Source of the DNA: an uncultured Treponema sp.
GTDB lineage: Bacteria; Spirochaetota; Spirochaetia; Treponematales; Treponemataceae
Assembly: GCA_910584475.1 (NCBI GenBank)
Contig: CAJUBD010000012.1
Location: forward strand, 1-64,000
Direction of reading: 5' to 3'
DNA: 64,000 nt
The notes below the pieces were generated by a model. That model did no database searches and was not told the DNA's origin. It saw only the letters and a program-made list of their open reading frames with translations. A program made the position numbers and the translations under genes. Every line of letters starts with the position of its first letter. The first letter of the stretch is position 1. Shown in pieces: positions 15,732 to 24,485 of this stretch.

Positions 15732-18440
15732 ATGGCAGATTTTTTGTACACATTGATAATATATCCGCTTGAACAGTTGATTGAACTTTCTTTTGCGTTC
15801 TGCATGCGCGTATTTCGCAATCAGGGCATTTCGGTCCTGTTTGTAAGCGTGACGGTGACTTTATTTTGTCTTCCGCTTTATATCGTTGCGGAGCGCTGGC
15901 AGGAAACCCAGCGCAAGACCGAGGCAAGATTAAAAGACGGCGTTGAAAGAATAAAGCGTTGCTTCAAAGGTGACGAGCAGTACATGATTTTGACGACTTT
16001 TTACAGGCAAAATCATTACCACCCGATGATGGCGCTGCGCTCCAGTTTTAGTCTCCTTATACAAGTGCCGTTTTTCATCGCCGCATACCATTTCCTTTCG
16101 CATTTGGAAAGCCTGAAAGGAGTTTCGTTTCTTTTTATACGCGACATGGGAAGTCCCGACGCGCTTTTTTCCGTTGGCTCCTTTTCAATCAACATCCTGC
16201 CGATTTTAATGACAATAATAAACTGCGTTTCAGGCGCGATTTACTCAAAAGGGCATGAGGCGAAGGAAAAAATCCAGATTTACGGAATGGCGGCTATTTT
16301 CCTCGTCTTGCTGTACAATTCGCCTGCGGGACTTGTAGTCTATTGGACGATGAACAATGTGTTCAGTCTTGTAAAAAACATTTTCTACAAAATAAAAAAT
16401 CCGCTAAAGGCACTTTATGTATGCCTTTGCACATTCATTTTGGCGGGCGACATTTACTTGATTTTTATCGGGCATGGTCTGCTGAAAAAAAGACTTGCGC
16501 TCGCGGCGGCAATCTCAGTTTTGGCTCTGCTTCCGCTCTTTGTGCGTTTTGTGAATTTTTTGGTTTCCGAATTCGCCTCTCCGCTTTTGGAGAATAAAAA
16601 TTTACGGACGAAACTATTTTTGTTTTCCACCGTCTGCCTTGCGCTTTTTTGCGGTTTCGTAATCCCAAGCGAAATGGTTTCCTCCTCCGTGCAGGAATTT
16701 TCGGACATTGACGGAATCGCCTCACCGTTTTATTTCCTGCGGAATTCGCTTTTTCAGGGACTTGGCTTTTTTGTCTTCTGGCCAGTTTGCATTTACTTTT
16801 TGTTTGGAAAACGAATTCAGACAATCCTTTCGATTTTCTTCAGCGCGATTTTAATTTGTGGCGTAGTGAACACCTACATTTTTCCCGGCGACTACGGAAG
16901 CTTGAACAACAACTTGATGTTTTTGAACGACATTTTTGGGTTTGAAATTCTTCCTTCATTGATAAATCTTTTGGTTCTTGTAGCTGCCCTCGCGGCGGTT
17001 TTGCTTCTGCTCAAATTCTTTTCCCAAAGCATGTTCATTGTGGGGTCAGGGCTTTGTGTGGTTTTCGTGGCGATTTCTGTTTTCAACGCGGTGAAAATCC
17101 ATAGGGATTATAAATCGTATCGCGCCATGGTCGATTCCGAGGAGGCAATCGACGCAATCGAGCCGCGATTCAGTCTTTCCTCCACGGGAAAAAATGTGGT
17201 CTGCATTATGCTGGATTGCGCGGAAAGCGCGTATGTCGAGCGTATTTTCGAGGAGCTTCCGCAACTTGGCGAAATGTTCGATGGCTTCGTCTATTACAAG
17301 AACACAGTTTCGTACAATGGACACACGCTGATGAGTTCCCCGTCGCTTTTCGGTGGATACGAGTACACGCCCTTTGAGATAAATTCCCGCGCCGACCTTC
17401 CGCTTCTTGAAACGCAGACGCAGTCGCTTTTGATGCTCGCGAGGGTCTTTTCCGAGGAATTGGGATATGATGCCTTCCTTTTCGATGCTCCATGGGCGAA
17501 TTTCAGCCATATTCCCGATATGCGCATTACCGAAAAATATCCGAAAATCACCGGCGGAAACCTCATGCGTCCTTATGTTGACATTTGGAAAAAAGAGCAT
17601 CCCGGCACCTACAATACCACGCCGCTCACTTCCAGAAATATGAAGCGCAATTTCATCTATGTGAGCCTGTTCCGCCTTTCTCCTGTCTTTTCACGCTCGT
17701 TTATCTATGACAACGGACGCTATCTCGGTCTTTCCAACATAAAGGATGCCGGCGTGATGCTCACCGCTTATTCCGCGATGGACTATCTTCCTGAGCTCAC
17801 TAAAATCAGCGATTCTTCCGAAGGCTCTTTCGTCTACATGGTGAACGACATGACACACGAAGGAGATTTAATCGCCGCGCCGGAATACAAGTTCAACGAA
17901 TTCGCCCGCTTTGACGAGAACGCGAATTATTTCAAGTTGACCGGATATTCAGGAAACGCCTCGGCCTTCGTCCTGCTCGGCGAATGGTTTGAATACTTGA
18001 AGGAAAATGGTGTTTACGACAACACGCGGATTATTTTGGTTTCAGATCACGGAAACGGAACGCAGCCCTATGAATTCGAGACTCCGTATGTTGACAATGG
18101 AAATTCAGGAAGATATGAAAGAAAGGACAAACTGCATCCGATTTTATTGGAGAAGGATTTTAACTTACGGGGAGGGGTATCTGTAAATATGGACTTCATG
18201 ACGACCGCCGATGTTCCTTCTCTTGCACTTCAGGGACTTTTGGAAAATCCCAAGAATCCGTTCACGGGAAATCCAATTGACATGAAAACGAAAAGCGACG
18301 GCGCGATTGTCACGACGAGCCACAACCATCAGCCCGTTCAACAGCTCAATAACAAGTTCAGAATTTCCGATGACGAGTGGTTTTTGGTAAAGGACACTAT
18401 TTTCAAGGACGAAAATTGGACGAGGCATGAAGCACCGTAA
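15732..18440 (+). CDS. YidC/Oxa1 insertase domain fused to a sulfatase/LtaS-type phosphotransferase domain, copy 1
   Basis: 902 residues. Residues 1-235 look like a YidC/Oxa1 insertase core: PLYIVAERWQ, the cytoplasmic hairpin with KGDEQYMILTTFYRQNHYHPM, the LLIQVPFFIAAY segment with an Arg just before it, and YNSPAGLVVYWTMNNVFSL. A middle block of about seven membrane segments follows (235-470). The C-terminal 420 residues are an alkaline-phosphatase-superfamily domain: CIMLDCAES (metal Asp), NGHTLMSSPSLFGGYEYTP (candidate Thr nucleophile), MTHEG and VSDHGNG (metal ligands). The nearest known activities are transfer of phosphoglycerol or phosphoethanolamine outside the membrane. I know of no characterised protein with this fusion. 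A second copy follows 50 bp downstream. Confidence 0.85.
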   Translation: MADFLYTLIIYPLEQLIELSFAFCMRVFRNQGISVLFVSVTVTLFCLPLYIVAERWQETQRKTEARLKDGVERIKRCFKGDEQYMILTTFYRQNHYHPMMALRSSFSLLIQVPFFIAAYHFLSHLESLKGVSFLFIRDMGSPDALFSVGSFSINILPILMTIINCVSGAIYSKGHEAKEKIQIYGMAAIFLVLLYNSPAGLVVYWTMNNVFSLVKNIFYKIKNPLKALYVCLCTFILAGDIYLIFIGHGLLKKRLALAAAISVLALLPLFVRFVNFLVSEFASPLLENKNLRTKLFLFSTVCLALFCGFVIPSEMVSSSVQEFSDIDGIASPFYFLRNSLFQGLGFFVFWPVCIYFLFGKRIQTILSIFFSAILICGVVNTYIFPGDYGSLNNNLMFLNDIFGFEILPSLINLLVLVAALAAVLLLLKFFSQSMFIVGSGLCVVFVAISVFNAVKIHRDYKSYRAMVDSEEAIDAIEPRFSLSSTGKNVVCIMLDCAESAYVERIFEELPQLGEMFDGFVYYKNTVSYNGHTLMSSPSLFGGYEYTPFEINSRADLPLLETQTQSLLMLARVFSEELGYDAFLFDAPWANFSHIPDMRITEKYPKITGGNLMRPYVDIWKKEHPGTYNTTPLTSRNMKRNFIYVSLFRLSPVFSRSFIYDNGRYLGLSNIKDAGVMLTAYSAMDYLPELTKISDSSEGSFVYMVNDMTHEGDLIAAPEYKFNEFARFDENANYFKLTGYSGNASAFVLLGEWFEYLKENGVYDNTRIILVSDHGNGTQPYEFETPYVDNGNSGRYERKDKLHPILLEKDFNLRGGVSVNMDFMTTADVPSLALQGLLENPKNPFTGNPIDMKTKSDGAIVTTSHNHQPVQQLNNKFRISDDEWFLVKDTIFKDENWTRHEAP

Positions 18441-18490
18441 TTAAAAGAGATTACGTTTTTTTAGAGACTTCAGATTTTCAAGACACAATT

Positions 18491-21199
18491 ATGTCATTTG
18501 CGAACGTTTTGTATACAGTAATTCTTTATCCTCTCGTGCAGGTCATCGAACTTGTTTTCTTTCTTTTCAACAAGCTTTTTGACAATGTAGGAATCGCGAC
18601 GCTCGGGGTGAGCCTTTGCGTGACGCTTCTGTGTCTGCCGCTGTATGTTGTGGCCGAAGGCTGGCAGGAAGACGAGCGGAAAATCCAGTCGCGCCTCGCG
18701 CCGCAAATCGCAAGGATAAAGCGATGTTTCAAAGGCGACGAGCAGTACATGATTCTCTCGACATTCTACCGTCAGAACCATTATCATCCGATGATGGCTT
18801 TGCGTTCGAGTTTCGGGCTTTTGATTCAGATTCCGTTTTTTATGGCGGCATATTCATGCCTTTCGAATATGGAAGCCTTGCAAGGAGCGCGCTTCGCTTT
18901 TATCAGCGACATGGGCGCGCCAGACGCGCTTTTTTCGCTGGGCGGATTTTCACTGAACGTACTGCCTGTGGCGATGACGCTGATAAACTGCGTTTCGGGC
19001 GCGATTTACTCGAAAGGGCATCCTCTGCGCGAGAAAATCCAGATTTATGCGATGGCGGCGGTTTTCCTTGTCTTGCTTTACAATTCGCCTGCGGGGCTTG
19101 TCCTTTATTGGACGATGAACAATGTGTTCAGCCTCGTGAAGAACGTTTTCTACAAGATGAAAAATCCGCTCAAGGTGCTTTACGCATGCATGTGCGCGGC
19201 GGTAATTTTCCTCGTGGTTTTTGTTCTCTTCATTTATGGAGGAAGCGTGGTCTTTGAACGGCGTGCAGGGGCGGCGGCGGCTCTTTTGGCTTTGCTCCCG
19301 ATTCCGCTCTATGTGAAATTCGCGGGATTTCTTCTAAAAGACCCGCTTCACGCCCTGACGCAAAATAAGCGTCTCCGCTTTTCGATTTTCGCGCTCGCAT
19401 CGATTTCGCTGTGCGTTTTTTTGGGACTCGTCCTTCCGTCAGAAATGTTCGCGAGTTCCGTACAGGAATTTTCCGACATCGACGGCTTTGCAAGCCCGAA
19501 TGAGCTTTTGCGCTTTCCGTTTTGGCAGGCGGCGGGAATTTTCATTTTTTGGTCGTGGTGCGTTTTCTTTTTGTTCAAGGAAAAAGTCCAGTCGCTGCTC
19601 GCATTCTTTTTTTCGTGCGTGCTTTTTTGCGCGATTTTGAACGCCTATGCATTCGCGGGCGACTACGGTTCGATGGACGCGGCGTTGAAATTTTTGGACG
19701 GATTTCGTTCTCAGGGAGCGTTGTTCTCGCTGATAAATTTGCTTTGCGTTTTTGCAATGTGCGCGGCAGTGATTTTGGCGTTCAAGTTCAAAAGGGAAAA
19801 AATCGTGCTCGCCTTGTGCGCGATTTCGCTTTTCGTGTTTTCGGTGATTTCCGGCGTGAACATGTCGAAGATTTCCCGCGAATATGCGGAATTCGAAAGA
19901 ATCGCCTTGCGAAGTGGCGGCGAAAATTCAATGGACGCGAAATTCCACCTGTCAAAAAATGGAAAGAATGTCATAGTGATGATGCTAGACCGATGCTCGG
20001 CGGCTTTCTTTGAGCCGATTTTGCATGATTTTCCGAAGCTTCGTGAATCGTTCGCGGGTTTTACTTTTTATAAGAATACGGTTTCGTTCAATGATCACAC
20101 GCTGATAGGCGCGCCTCCGCTTTATGGCGGCTACGATTACACGCCTGAAAATATGAACGCGCGGGCGGACGTTACGCTCAAACAAAAGCACAACGAGTCG
20201 CTTTCGGTTTTGGCGCGCGTCTTTACCGAGCAGGCGGATTTTGTCGCGACCCTTTCGGACTTGTCGTGGGCGAATTACAGTTTCATTTCGGACATGAGTT
20301 TCCTTGATGAATTCGGAAACGAGCGTATTTCTGGCATTACGTTGAACGGACGCTACAACGCGAAATTCAAGCAGGAATTTGACGATGGCTCGAAGACGAT
20401 GCTTTCGCTTTCGCAGGGCTTGGAGCGTAACGTGCTTTGGATGAGCCTTTTTAGAACTATTCCTGCGCTTTTTCGCTCGCCGATTTATTATCGCGGCACT
20501 TGGCTCAATGCCAACGCTGTTGACGGCGCGGAAAGGTTTTTGGATTGGTATGTGCCATTGTATTATTTGCCGCAAATCACGTCATTTGATTCGGCGAAAA
20601 ATGCCTTCGTAATTATGGCGAATGAGGCGACGCATTTTTCGGGAAGCATTTCCTCGCTTGGCATAATAGATAAAGAGCGGCTTTCGTATTCGGATTCTGA
20701 CAACTACGCAAACTGCGCGGCGGCTCTCCTTGCGGTGGGAAAATGGCTTGACTTTCTCAAGGAAAACGATTGCTGGGAAAACACGCGGATAATAATCGTG
20801 GCGGATCACGGGATAAGTGATTCTTTGGCGGCTCAATTGTTCGGAGAAGAAAGCCGTTTGGACGGATACGCAAAGAACCGTTTGCATCCGATTTTATTGG
20901 AGAAGGATTTTGATTCGCGGGGCGATGTGTCGGTAAATATGAAGTTTATGACGAATGCCGACGTTCCTTTTCTCGCGTGTGACGGAATTGTGGCGAATCC
21001 TGTAAATCCGTACACAGGAAATCCGATCGACGATGCGATGCGTCTTAAGCAGGACGGAGTTTTGGTTACGACGGACGGAATTTCCAATCCCGACAAAAGC
21101 AGGAGCAAATACGTTTTCACCGTAGAAAAAAATTCTTGGGTGAGCGTTCGCGAAAATATTTTCGACCCAAAAGATTGGGTCAAGGAACAAAATGAATAA
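18491..21199 (+). CDS. YidC/Oxa1 insertase domain fused to a sulfatase/LtaS-type phosphotransferase domain, copy 2
   Basis: 902 residues, the same length and architecture as its upstream neighbour and clearly a tandem duplicate. The insertase domain is closest (KRCFKGDEQYMIL, NHYHPMMALRSSFGLLIQ, YNSPAGLVLYWTMNNVFSL). The catalytic domain differs more: MMLDRCSAA, NDHTLIGAPPLYGGYDYTP, NEATHFSG and VADHGISD keep the metal and Thr positions, but loops that would bind substrate have changed (the DHG loop and the RADV/L segment). That pattern suggests two transferases with the same mechanism and different donor or acceptor. There is no clear Shine-Dalgarno before the ATG at 18491, so it may depend on coupling with copy 1. 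Confidence 0.85.
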   Translation: MSFANVLYTVILYPLVQVIELVFFLFNKLFDNVGIATLGVSLCVTLLCLPLYVVAEGWQEDERKIQSRLAPQIARIKRCFKGDEQYMILSTFYRQNHYHPMMALRSSFGLLIQIPFFMAAYSCLSNMEALQGARFAFISDMGAPDALFSLGGFSLNVLPVAMTLINCVSGAIYSKGHPLREKIQIYAMAAVFLVLLYNSPAGLVLYWTMNNVFSLVKNVFYKMKNPLKVLYACMCAAVIFLVVFVLFIYGGSVVFERRAGAAAALLALLPIPLYVKFAGFLLKDPLHALTQNKRLRFSIFALASISLCVFLGLVLPSEMFASSVQEFSDIDGFASPNELLRFPFWQAAGIFIFWSWCVFFLFKEKVQSLLAFFFSCVLFCAILNAYAFAGDYGSMDAALKFLDGFRSQGALFSLINLLCVFAMCAAVILAFKFKREKIVLALCAISLFVFSVISGVNMSKISREYAEFERIALRSGGENSMDAKFHLSKNGKNVIVMMLDRCSAAFFEPILHDFPKLRESFAGFTFYKNTVSFNDHTLIGAPPLYGGYDYTPENMNARADVTLKQKHNESLSVLARVFTEQADFVATLSDLSWANYSFISDMSFLDEFGNERISGITLNGRYNAKFKQEFDDGSKTMLSLSQGLERNVLWMSLFRTIPALFRSPIYYRGTWLNANAVDGAERFLDWYVPLYYLPQITSFDSAKNAFVIMANEATHFSGSISSLGIIDKERLSYSDSDNYANCAAALLAVGKWLDFLKENDCWENTRIIIVADHGISDSLAAQLFGEESRLDGYAKNRLHPILLEKDFDSRGDVSVNMKFMTNADVPFLACDGIVANPVNPYTGNPIDDAMRLKQDGVLVTTDGISNPDKSRSKYVFTVEKNSWVSVRENIFDPKDWVKEQNE

Positions 21200-21204
21200 T
21201 GAAA

Positions 21205-21242
21205 AAGCGCCGCACAAATGGCGCGGCGTTTTATAGGAGAAA
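21205..21242 (+). repeat. Single-hairpin copy of the modular element
   Basis: A palindrome with AAAAAGCGCC and GGCGC..TTTT arms encloses the family core CCGCACAAATGGCGCGG and is followed directly by ATAGGAG, the ribosome-binding site of the gene at 21245. Only the first hairpin of the full element is present. With its T run it could end transcription behind the YidC-phosphotransferase genes. Confidence 0.65.
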
Positions 21243-21244
21243 AT

Positions 21245-22483
21245 ATGGCTGGTAATTTTTTGTACATCGATCCGGGCACTGGCTCGATGCTTTTTTCGAT
21301 TTTGATTGGCGCGACCGCGACGCTTTATTTTTTAGCGCGCGCGGCTTGGCTCAAATTGAAATTTCTTTTTACGGGAAAGTCGCAGGTGGCGGACAAGAGC
21401 GAGCACAAGTTCGCGATTTACAACGAGGACAAGCGATATTGGAGCGTTTTCAAGCCGATTCTGGACGCGTTCGAAAATCACGAAACGGAAGTTTTCTATT
21501 TGACCTCGAATAAAAACGACCTGGCTTTTTCGGAAAACTATAAATTCGTGAAGGCGGAATACATAGGAGAGGGAAACGCTGCTTTCGCGCGCCTCAATTT
21601 GCTTTCCGCCGACATCCTGCTTGCGACCACTCCGGGCTTGGATGTGTACCAATGGAAGCGCAGCAAGGATGTCAAGCATTATTCTCATATTCTCCACAGC
21701 CCTGGAGACGCGACGACATACCGGCTTTTTGGTATCGACTATTTCGATTCAGTCTTGCTCACAGGCGAATATCAAAAGAAGGATGTGCGCTATTTGGAAA
21801 AGGCGCGCGGCTTGAAAGAAAAAGATTTGGCGGTCGTCGGCTGCACCTATCTCGACCTTTACAAGGAAAGAATTGAAAAAATTCCCGTTGAAGAAAATCA
21901 TCCGTTCACGGTTTTGCTTTCTCCGACTTGGGGAAAAAGCGGAATCCTTTCAAAATACGGCGAGCAACTGCTCGATCCGCTTTTGGAGACAGGTTGGCGC
22001 ATCATTGTGCGTCCGCATCCGCAGTCGAAAATTTCTGAAAGCGAGATGCTTGACCGCTTGACGAAAAAGTATTCTGGCCGCGAAAATTTGATTTGGGACT
22101 ATGAGAGCGACAATATCTATTCGATGAAAAGAGCCGACATAATGATTTCGGATTTTTCGGGAATCATCTACGACTACACATTCCTCTGTGACAAGCCCGT
22201 GATGTATGTGAACGCCAATATGGATCTCGCCCCTTATGACGCCTATGATGTACCCGGACAAAAGCCGTGGCAGTTGAGCGCCGTCAAGAAATTCGGCATT
22301 GAATTGAAGGAAGAGCAGTTCGCCGACATAAAGCGCGTCATCGAAGGCGCAAGCGATTCGACGGAGCTTTCAAAGCTTCGCGCGGAAGAAAAGGCGCTCG
22401 CATGGCAGCATATTGGAGATTCCGGCGAAATGGTGTATGATTTTATGACGAAAAAAGAGGCGGAAATTGGAGGAGCAAACTGA
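21245..22483 (+). CDS. CDP-glycerol:glycerophosphate glycerophosphotransferase family (TagB/TagF-like)
   Basis: 412 residues. An N-terminal membrane anchor (LYIDPGTGSMLFSILIGATATLYFLA) is followed by a GT-B-like domain with LLATTPGLDVYQWKRS, HSPGDATTYRLFG, LLSPTWGKSG, VRPHPQS and ISDFSGIIYDYTFL. The last two hold the His and Ser-Asp-Ser motifs of teichoic acid polymerases that transfer polyol phosphate from a CDP donor. A spirochaete has no wall teichoic acid, so the product is likely a surface polymer with phosphodiester links or phosphate-sugar side groups. It lies between the YidC-phosphotransferase pair and a cytidylyl-type nucleotidyltransferase fusion, consistent with CDP- or CMP-activated donors. 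Confidence 0.82.
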   Translation: MAGNFLYIDPGTGSMLFSILIGATATLYFLARAAWLKLKFLFTGKSQVADKSEHKFAIYNEDKRYWSVFKPILDAFENHETEVFYLTSNKNDLAFSENYKFVKAEYIGEGNAAFARLNLLSADILLATTPGLDVYQWKRSKDVKHYSHILHSPGDATTYRLFGIDYFDSVLLTGEYQKKDVRYLEKARGLKEKDLAVVGCTYLDLYKERIEKIPVEENHPFTVLLSPTWGKSGILSKYGEQLLDPLLETGWRIIVRPHPQSKISESEMLDRLTKKYSGRENLIWDYESDNIYSMKRADIMISDFSGIIYDYTFLCDKPVMYVNANMDLAPYDAYDVPGQKPWQLSAVKKFGIELKEEQFADIKRVIEGASDSTELSKLRAEEKALAWQHIGDSGEMVYDFMTKKEAEIGGAN

Positions 22484-22484
22484 T

Positions 22485-24455
22485 ATGCAAGCAATAATGC
22501 TCGCGGCGGGGTTGGGGAAAAGACTCGGCCGCTACACGAAAAACGGCACTAAATGTATGGTGAGCGTGAACGGAAAGACGCTTGTCGAGCGTGCGATTGA
22601 TTCCCTGGTGCAGGCGAAGATTTCGCGGCTTGTTTTGGTCGTTGGCTACAAGGCGGATGTGTTGAAAAAATTCCTTGCCTCGAAATACGGCGAAAACTTT
22701 CCGATGAAAATCGACTATATTGAAAATTCCGTATACGAGAAGACGAACAACATTTACTCGCTTTTTTTGGCGCGGAATGAGCTTTTGCGCGACGACACGA
22801 TTCTGCTCGAAAGCGACTTGATTTTCAAATCTGAAATCATCAAGAACCTTGTGGAAAGCGAGGAGAAAAATCTCGCTGTTGTCTCTCCGTTTGAAAATTG
22901 GATGGACGGAACTTGCACGAGGCTCGACGCGGAGAGCAACATCACGGAAATGGTTGACAAGGATGTGTTCGACTGGAGCGAGACCGCTTCGTACTATAAG
23001 ACCGTGAACATCTACAAATTCAGCCGCGAATTTTCCGAGCGGTATTATGTTCCGTTTTTGGAGGCGTACCAAAAGTCGTTCGGCACGAACGAATATTACG
23101 AGCAGGTTCTCAAAGTGCTTTCGTTCCTTTCGTCGAAGCTACTCAAAGGCTTCGTCGTTCCTGGCGACGACTGGTACGAAATCGACGACCCTGCGGACTT
23201 GCGCATTGCGAGCGACCGTTTTTCTTGCGTGGAAGATCGGGTGAAGAATTTCCACTTTCGTTACGGTGGATATTGGCGTTTTCCAAAAGTGAAGGATTTT
23301 TGCTATTTGGTAAATCCGTACTTTCCGCCACAAAAATTGGTTGACGAATTGAAGTCGAATTTCAGTACGCTTCTAACCGAATATCCAAGCGGCGCACAAC
23401 AACAGAGCATCCTTGCGGCGAAAATCTTCAACCTTTTGCCTGAGCACATTGCGGTGGGAAACGGCGCGGCGGAACTGATTTCGTCGCTTTCAAAAGTGCT
23501 TGACGCAAAAAAGAAAATTGCAATTCCATATCCCACTTTCAACGAATATCCCGAACGCTTCGCGGGACTTGAAACGGCGGCGGTTCCCGTGCGCAAGGAT
23601 TTTTCCTATTCGGCGGACGACATTTTGGAAACGGCTCGGCGTGAAAATTGCGGCTACGCGCTTTTGATAAACCCCGACAATCCCACGGGAAATTTTTTGC
23701 AGAAGGACGACATTTTGAATTTGTGCGCGGAACTTCGGAAGTTGGATTGCGTTTTGATTTTCGACGAAAGTTTCATCGACTTTTGTGAAAAAAAGTCGCG
23801 CTATACTTTTTTGAGCGAGGAAGTTTTGGCTGAAAACCCGAACCTCATCGTGATAAAATCCGTGAGCAAAAGTTACGGCGTTCCCGGCTTGCGCTTGGGA
23901 TTTTTGTCTTCGGCGGACGAAACGCTCGTGGAAAAAATCAAAAAGGCGAATTCGATTTGGAACATAAATTCCTTCGGCGAATATTTCTTGCAGATTTTTG
24001 AAAAATACAAAAAATCCTATGAAACTTCCTGCGACAAAATCGCAAGCGAGAGGGCAAGATTTTTCGCGGAACTTTCAAAAATTCCTATGCTCAAAGTCTA
24101 CGAAAGTCAGGCGAATTATTTTCTTGTGAAGTTGGAGAACGCAAAGTCGAAAGTCCTGACCGAAACACTGCTCGACAAGTACAACATTTTCATAAAGGAC
24201 TTGGGCGGAAAGCGCGGTTTTGAAAACGGCGAGTTCATCCGCATTGCTGTGAGAGGCGAAGCGGACAATGATGCGATTGCGCGGGCGATTTCCAACGAGC
24301 TTTTCGTGCTTGGCGAAAAACGCAATGCAAATATGAATGGGGGGGGGTATAAACGACTAACAAAATTTTGCTCTAAAAAAAACTTCTTTTCAAAAAAATA
24401 TTTTTCTCAAAAAAATTCCGCTTCTTGCAAAGTCGAGAGGCGGATTTTGTTTTAA
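22485..24455 (+). CDS. Nucleotidyltransferase (LicC-like) fused to a class I/II aminotransferase (HisC/CobD-like)
   Basis: 656 residues. Residues 1-240 form a sugar/choline-phosphate nucleotidyltransferase (MLAAGLGKRLGRYTKNGTKCMV, TNNIYSLFLAR, LLESDLIF), closest in style to CTP:phosphocholine cytidylyltransferase LicC. Residues 250-620 are a PLP aminotransferase with NPDNPTGNF, FDESFIDF and the lysine motif SVSKSYGVPGLRLGF. The pairing suggests a phosphorylated amino compound made or used by one half and activated by the other. The C-terminus crosses a G9 tract (24339-24347): nine G gives a 38-residue extension, eight or ten would stop within a few codons, so the tail is probably not part of the ancestral protein. 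ATG 22485 follows TTGGAGGAG. Confidence 0.82.
   Translation: MQAIMLAAGLGKRLGRYTKNGTKCMVSVNGKTLVERAIDSLVQAKISRLVLVVGYKADVLKKFLASKYGENFPMKIDYIENSVYEKTNNIYSLFLARNELLRDDTILLESDLIFKSEIIKNLVESEEKNLAVVSPFENWMDGTCTRLDAESNITEMVDKDVFDWSETASYYKTVNIYKFSREFSERYYVPFLEAYQKSFGTNEYYEQVLKVLSFLSSKLLKGFVVPGDDWYEIDDPADLRIASDRFSCVEDRVKNFHFRYGGYWRFPKVKDFCYLVNPYFPPQKLVDELKSNFSTLLTEYPSGAQQQSILAAKIFNLLPEHIAVGNGAAELISSLSKVLDAKKKIAIPYPTFNEYPERFAGLETAAVPVRKDFSYSADDILETARRENCGYALLINPDNPTGNFLQKDDILNLCAELRKLDCVLIFDESFIDFCEKKSRYTFLSEEVLAENPNLIVIKSVSKSYGVPGLRLGFLSSADETLVEKIKKANSIWNINSFGEYFLQIFEKYKKSYETSCDKIASERARFFAELSKIPMLKVYESQANYFLVKLENAKSKVLTETLLDKYNIFIKDLGGKRGFENGEFIRIAVRGEADNDAIARAISNELFVLGEKRNANMNGGGYKRLTKFCSKKNFFSKKYFSQKNSASCKVERRILF
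24339..24347 (+). other. G9 homopolymer at the 3' end of the nucleotidyltransferase-aminotransferase gene
   Basis: Nine G follow ATGAAT. In the present frame the gene runs on 108 bases to 24455; with eight or ten G it stops within about three codons. The tract is about 140 bases before the PEP mutase start, so slippage could change the C-terminus or the coupling to the phosphonate genes. Confidence 0.7.
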
Positions 24456-24485
24456 ATCAAACCAGAAAATTGTGGAGGAAGCGGC

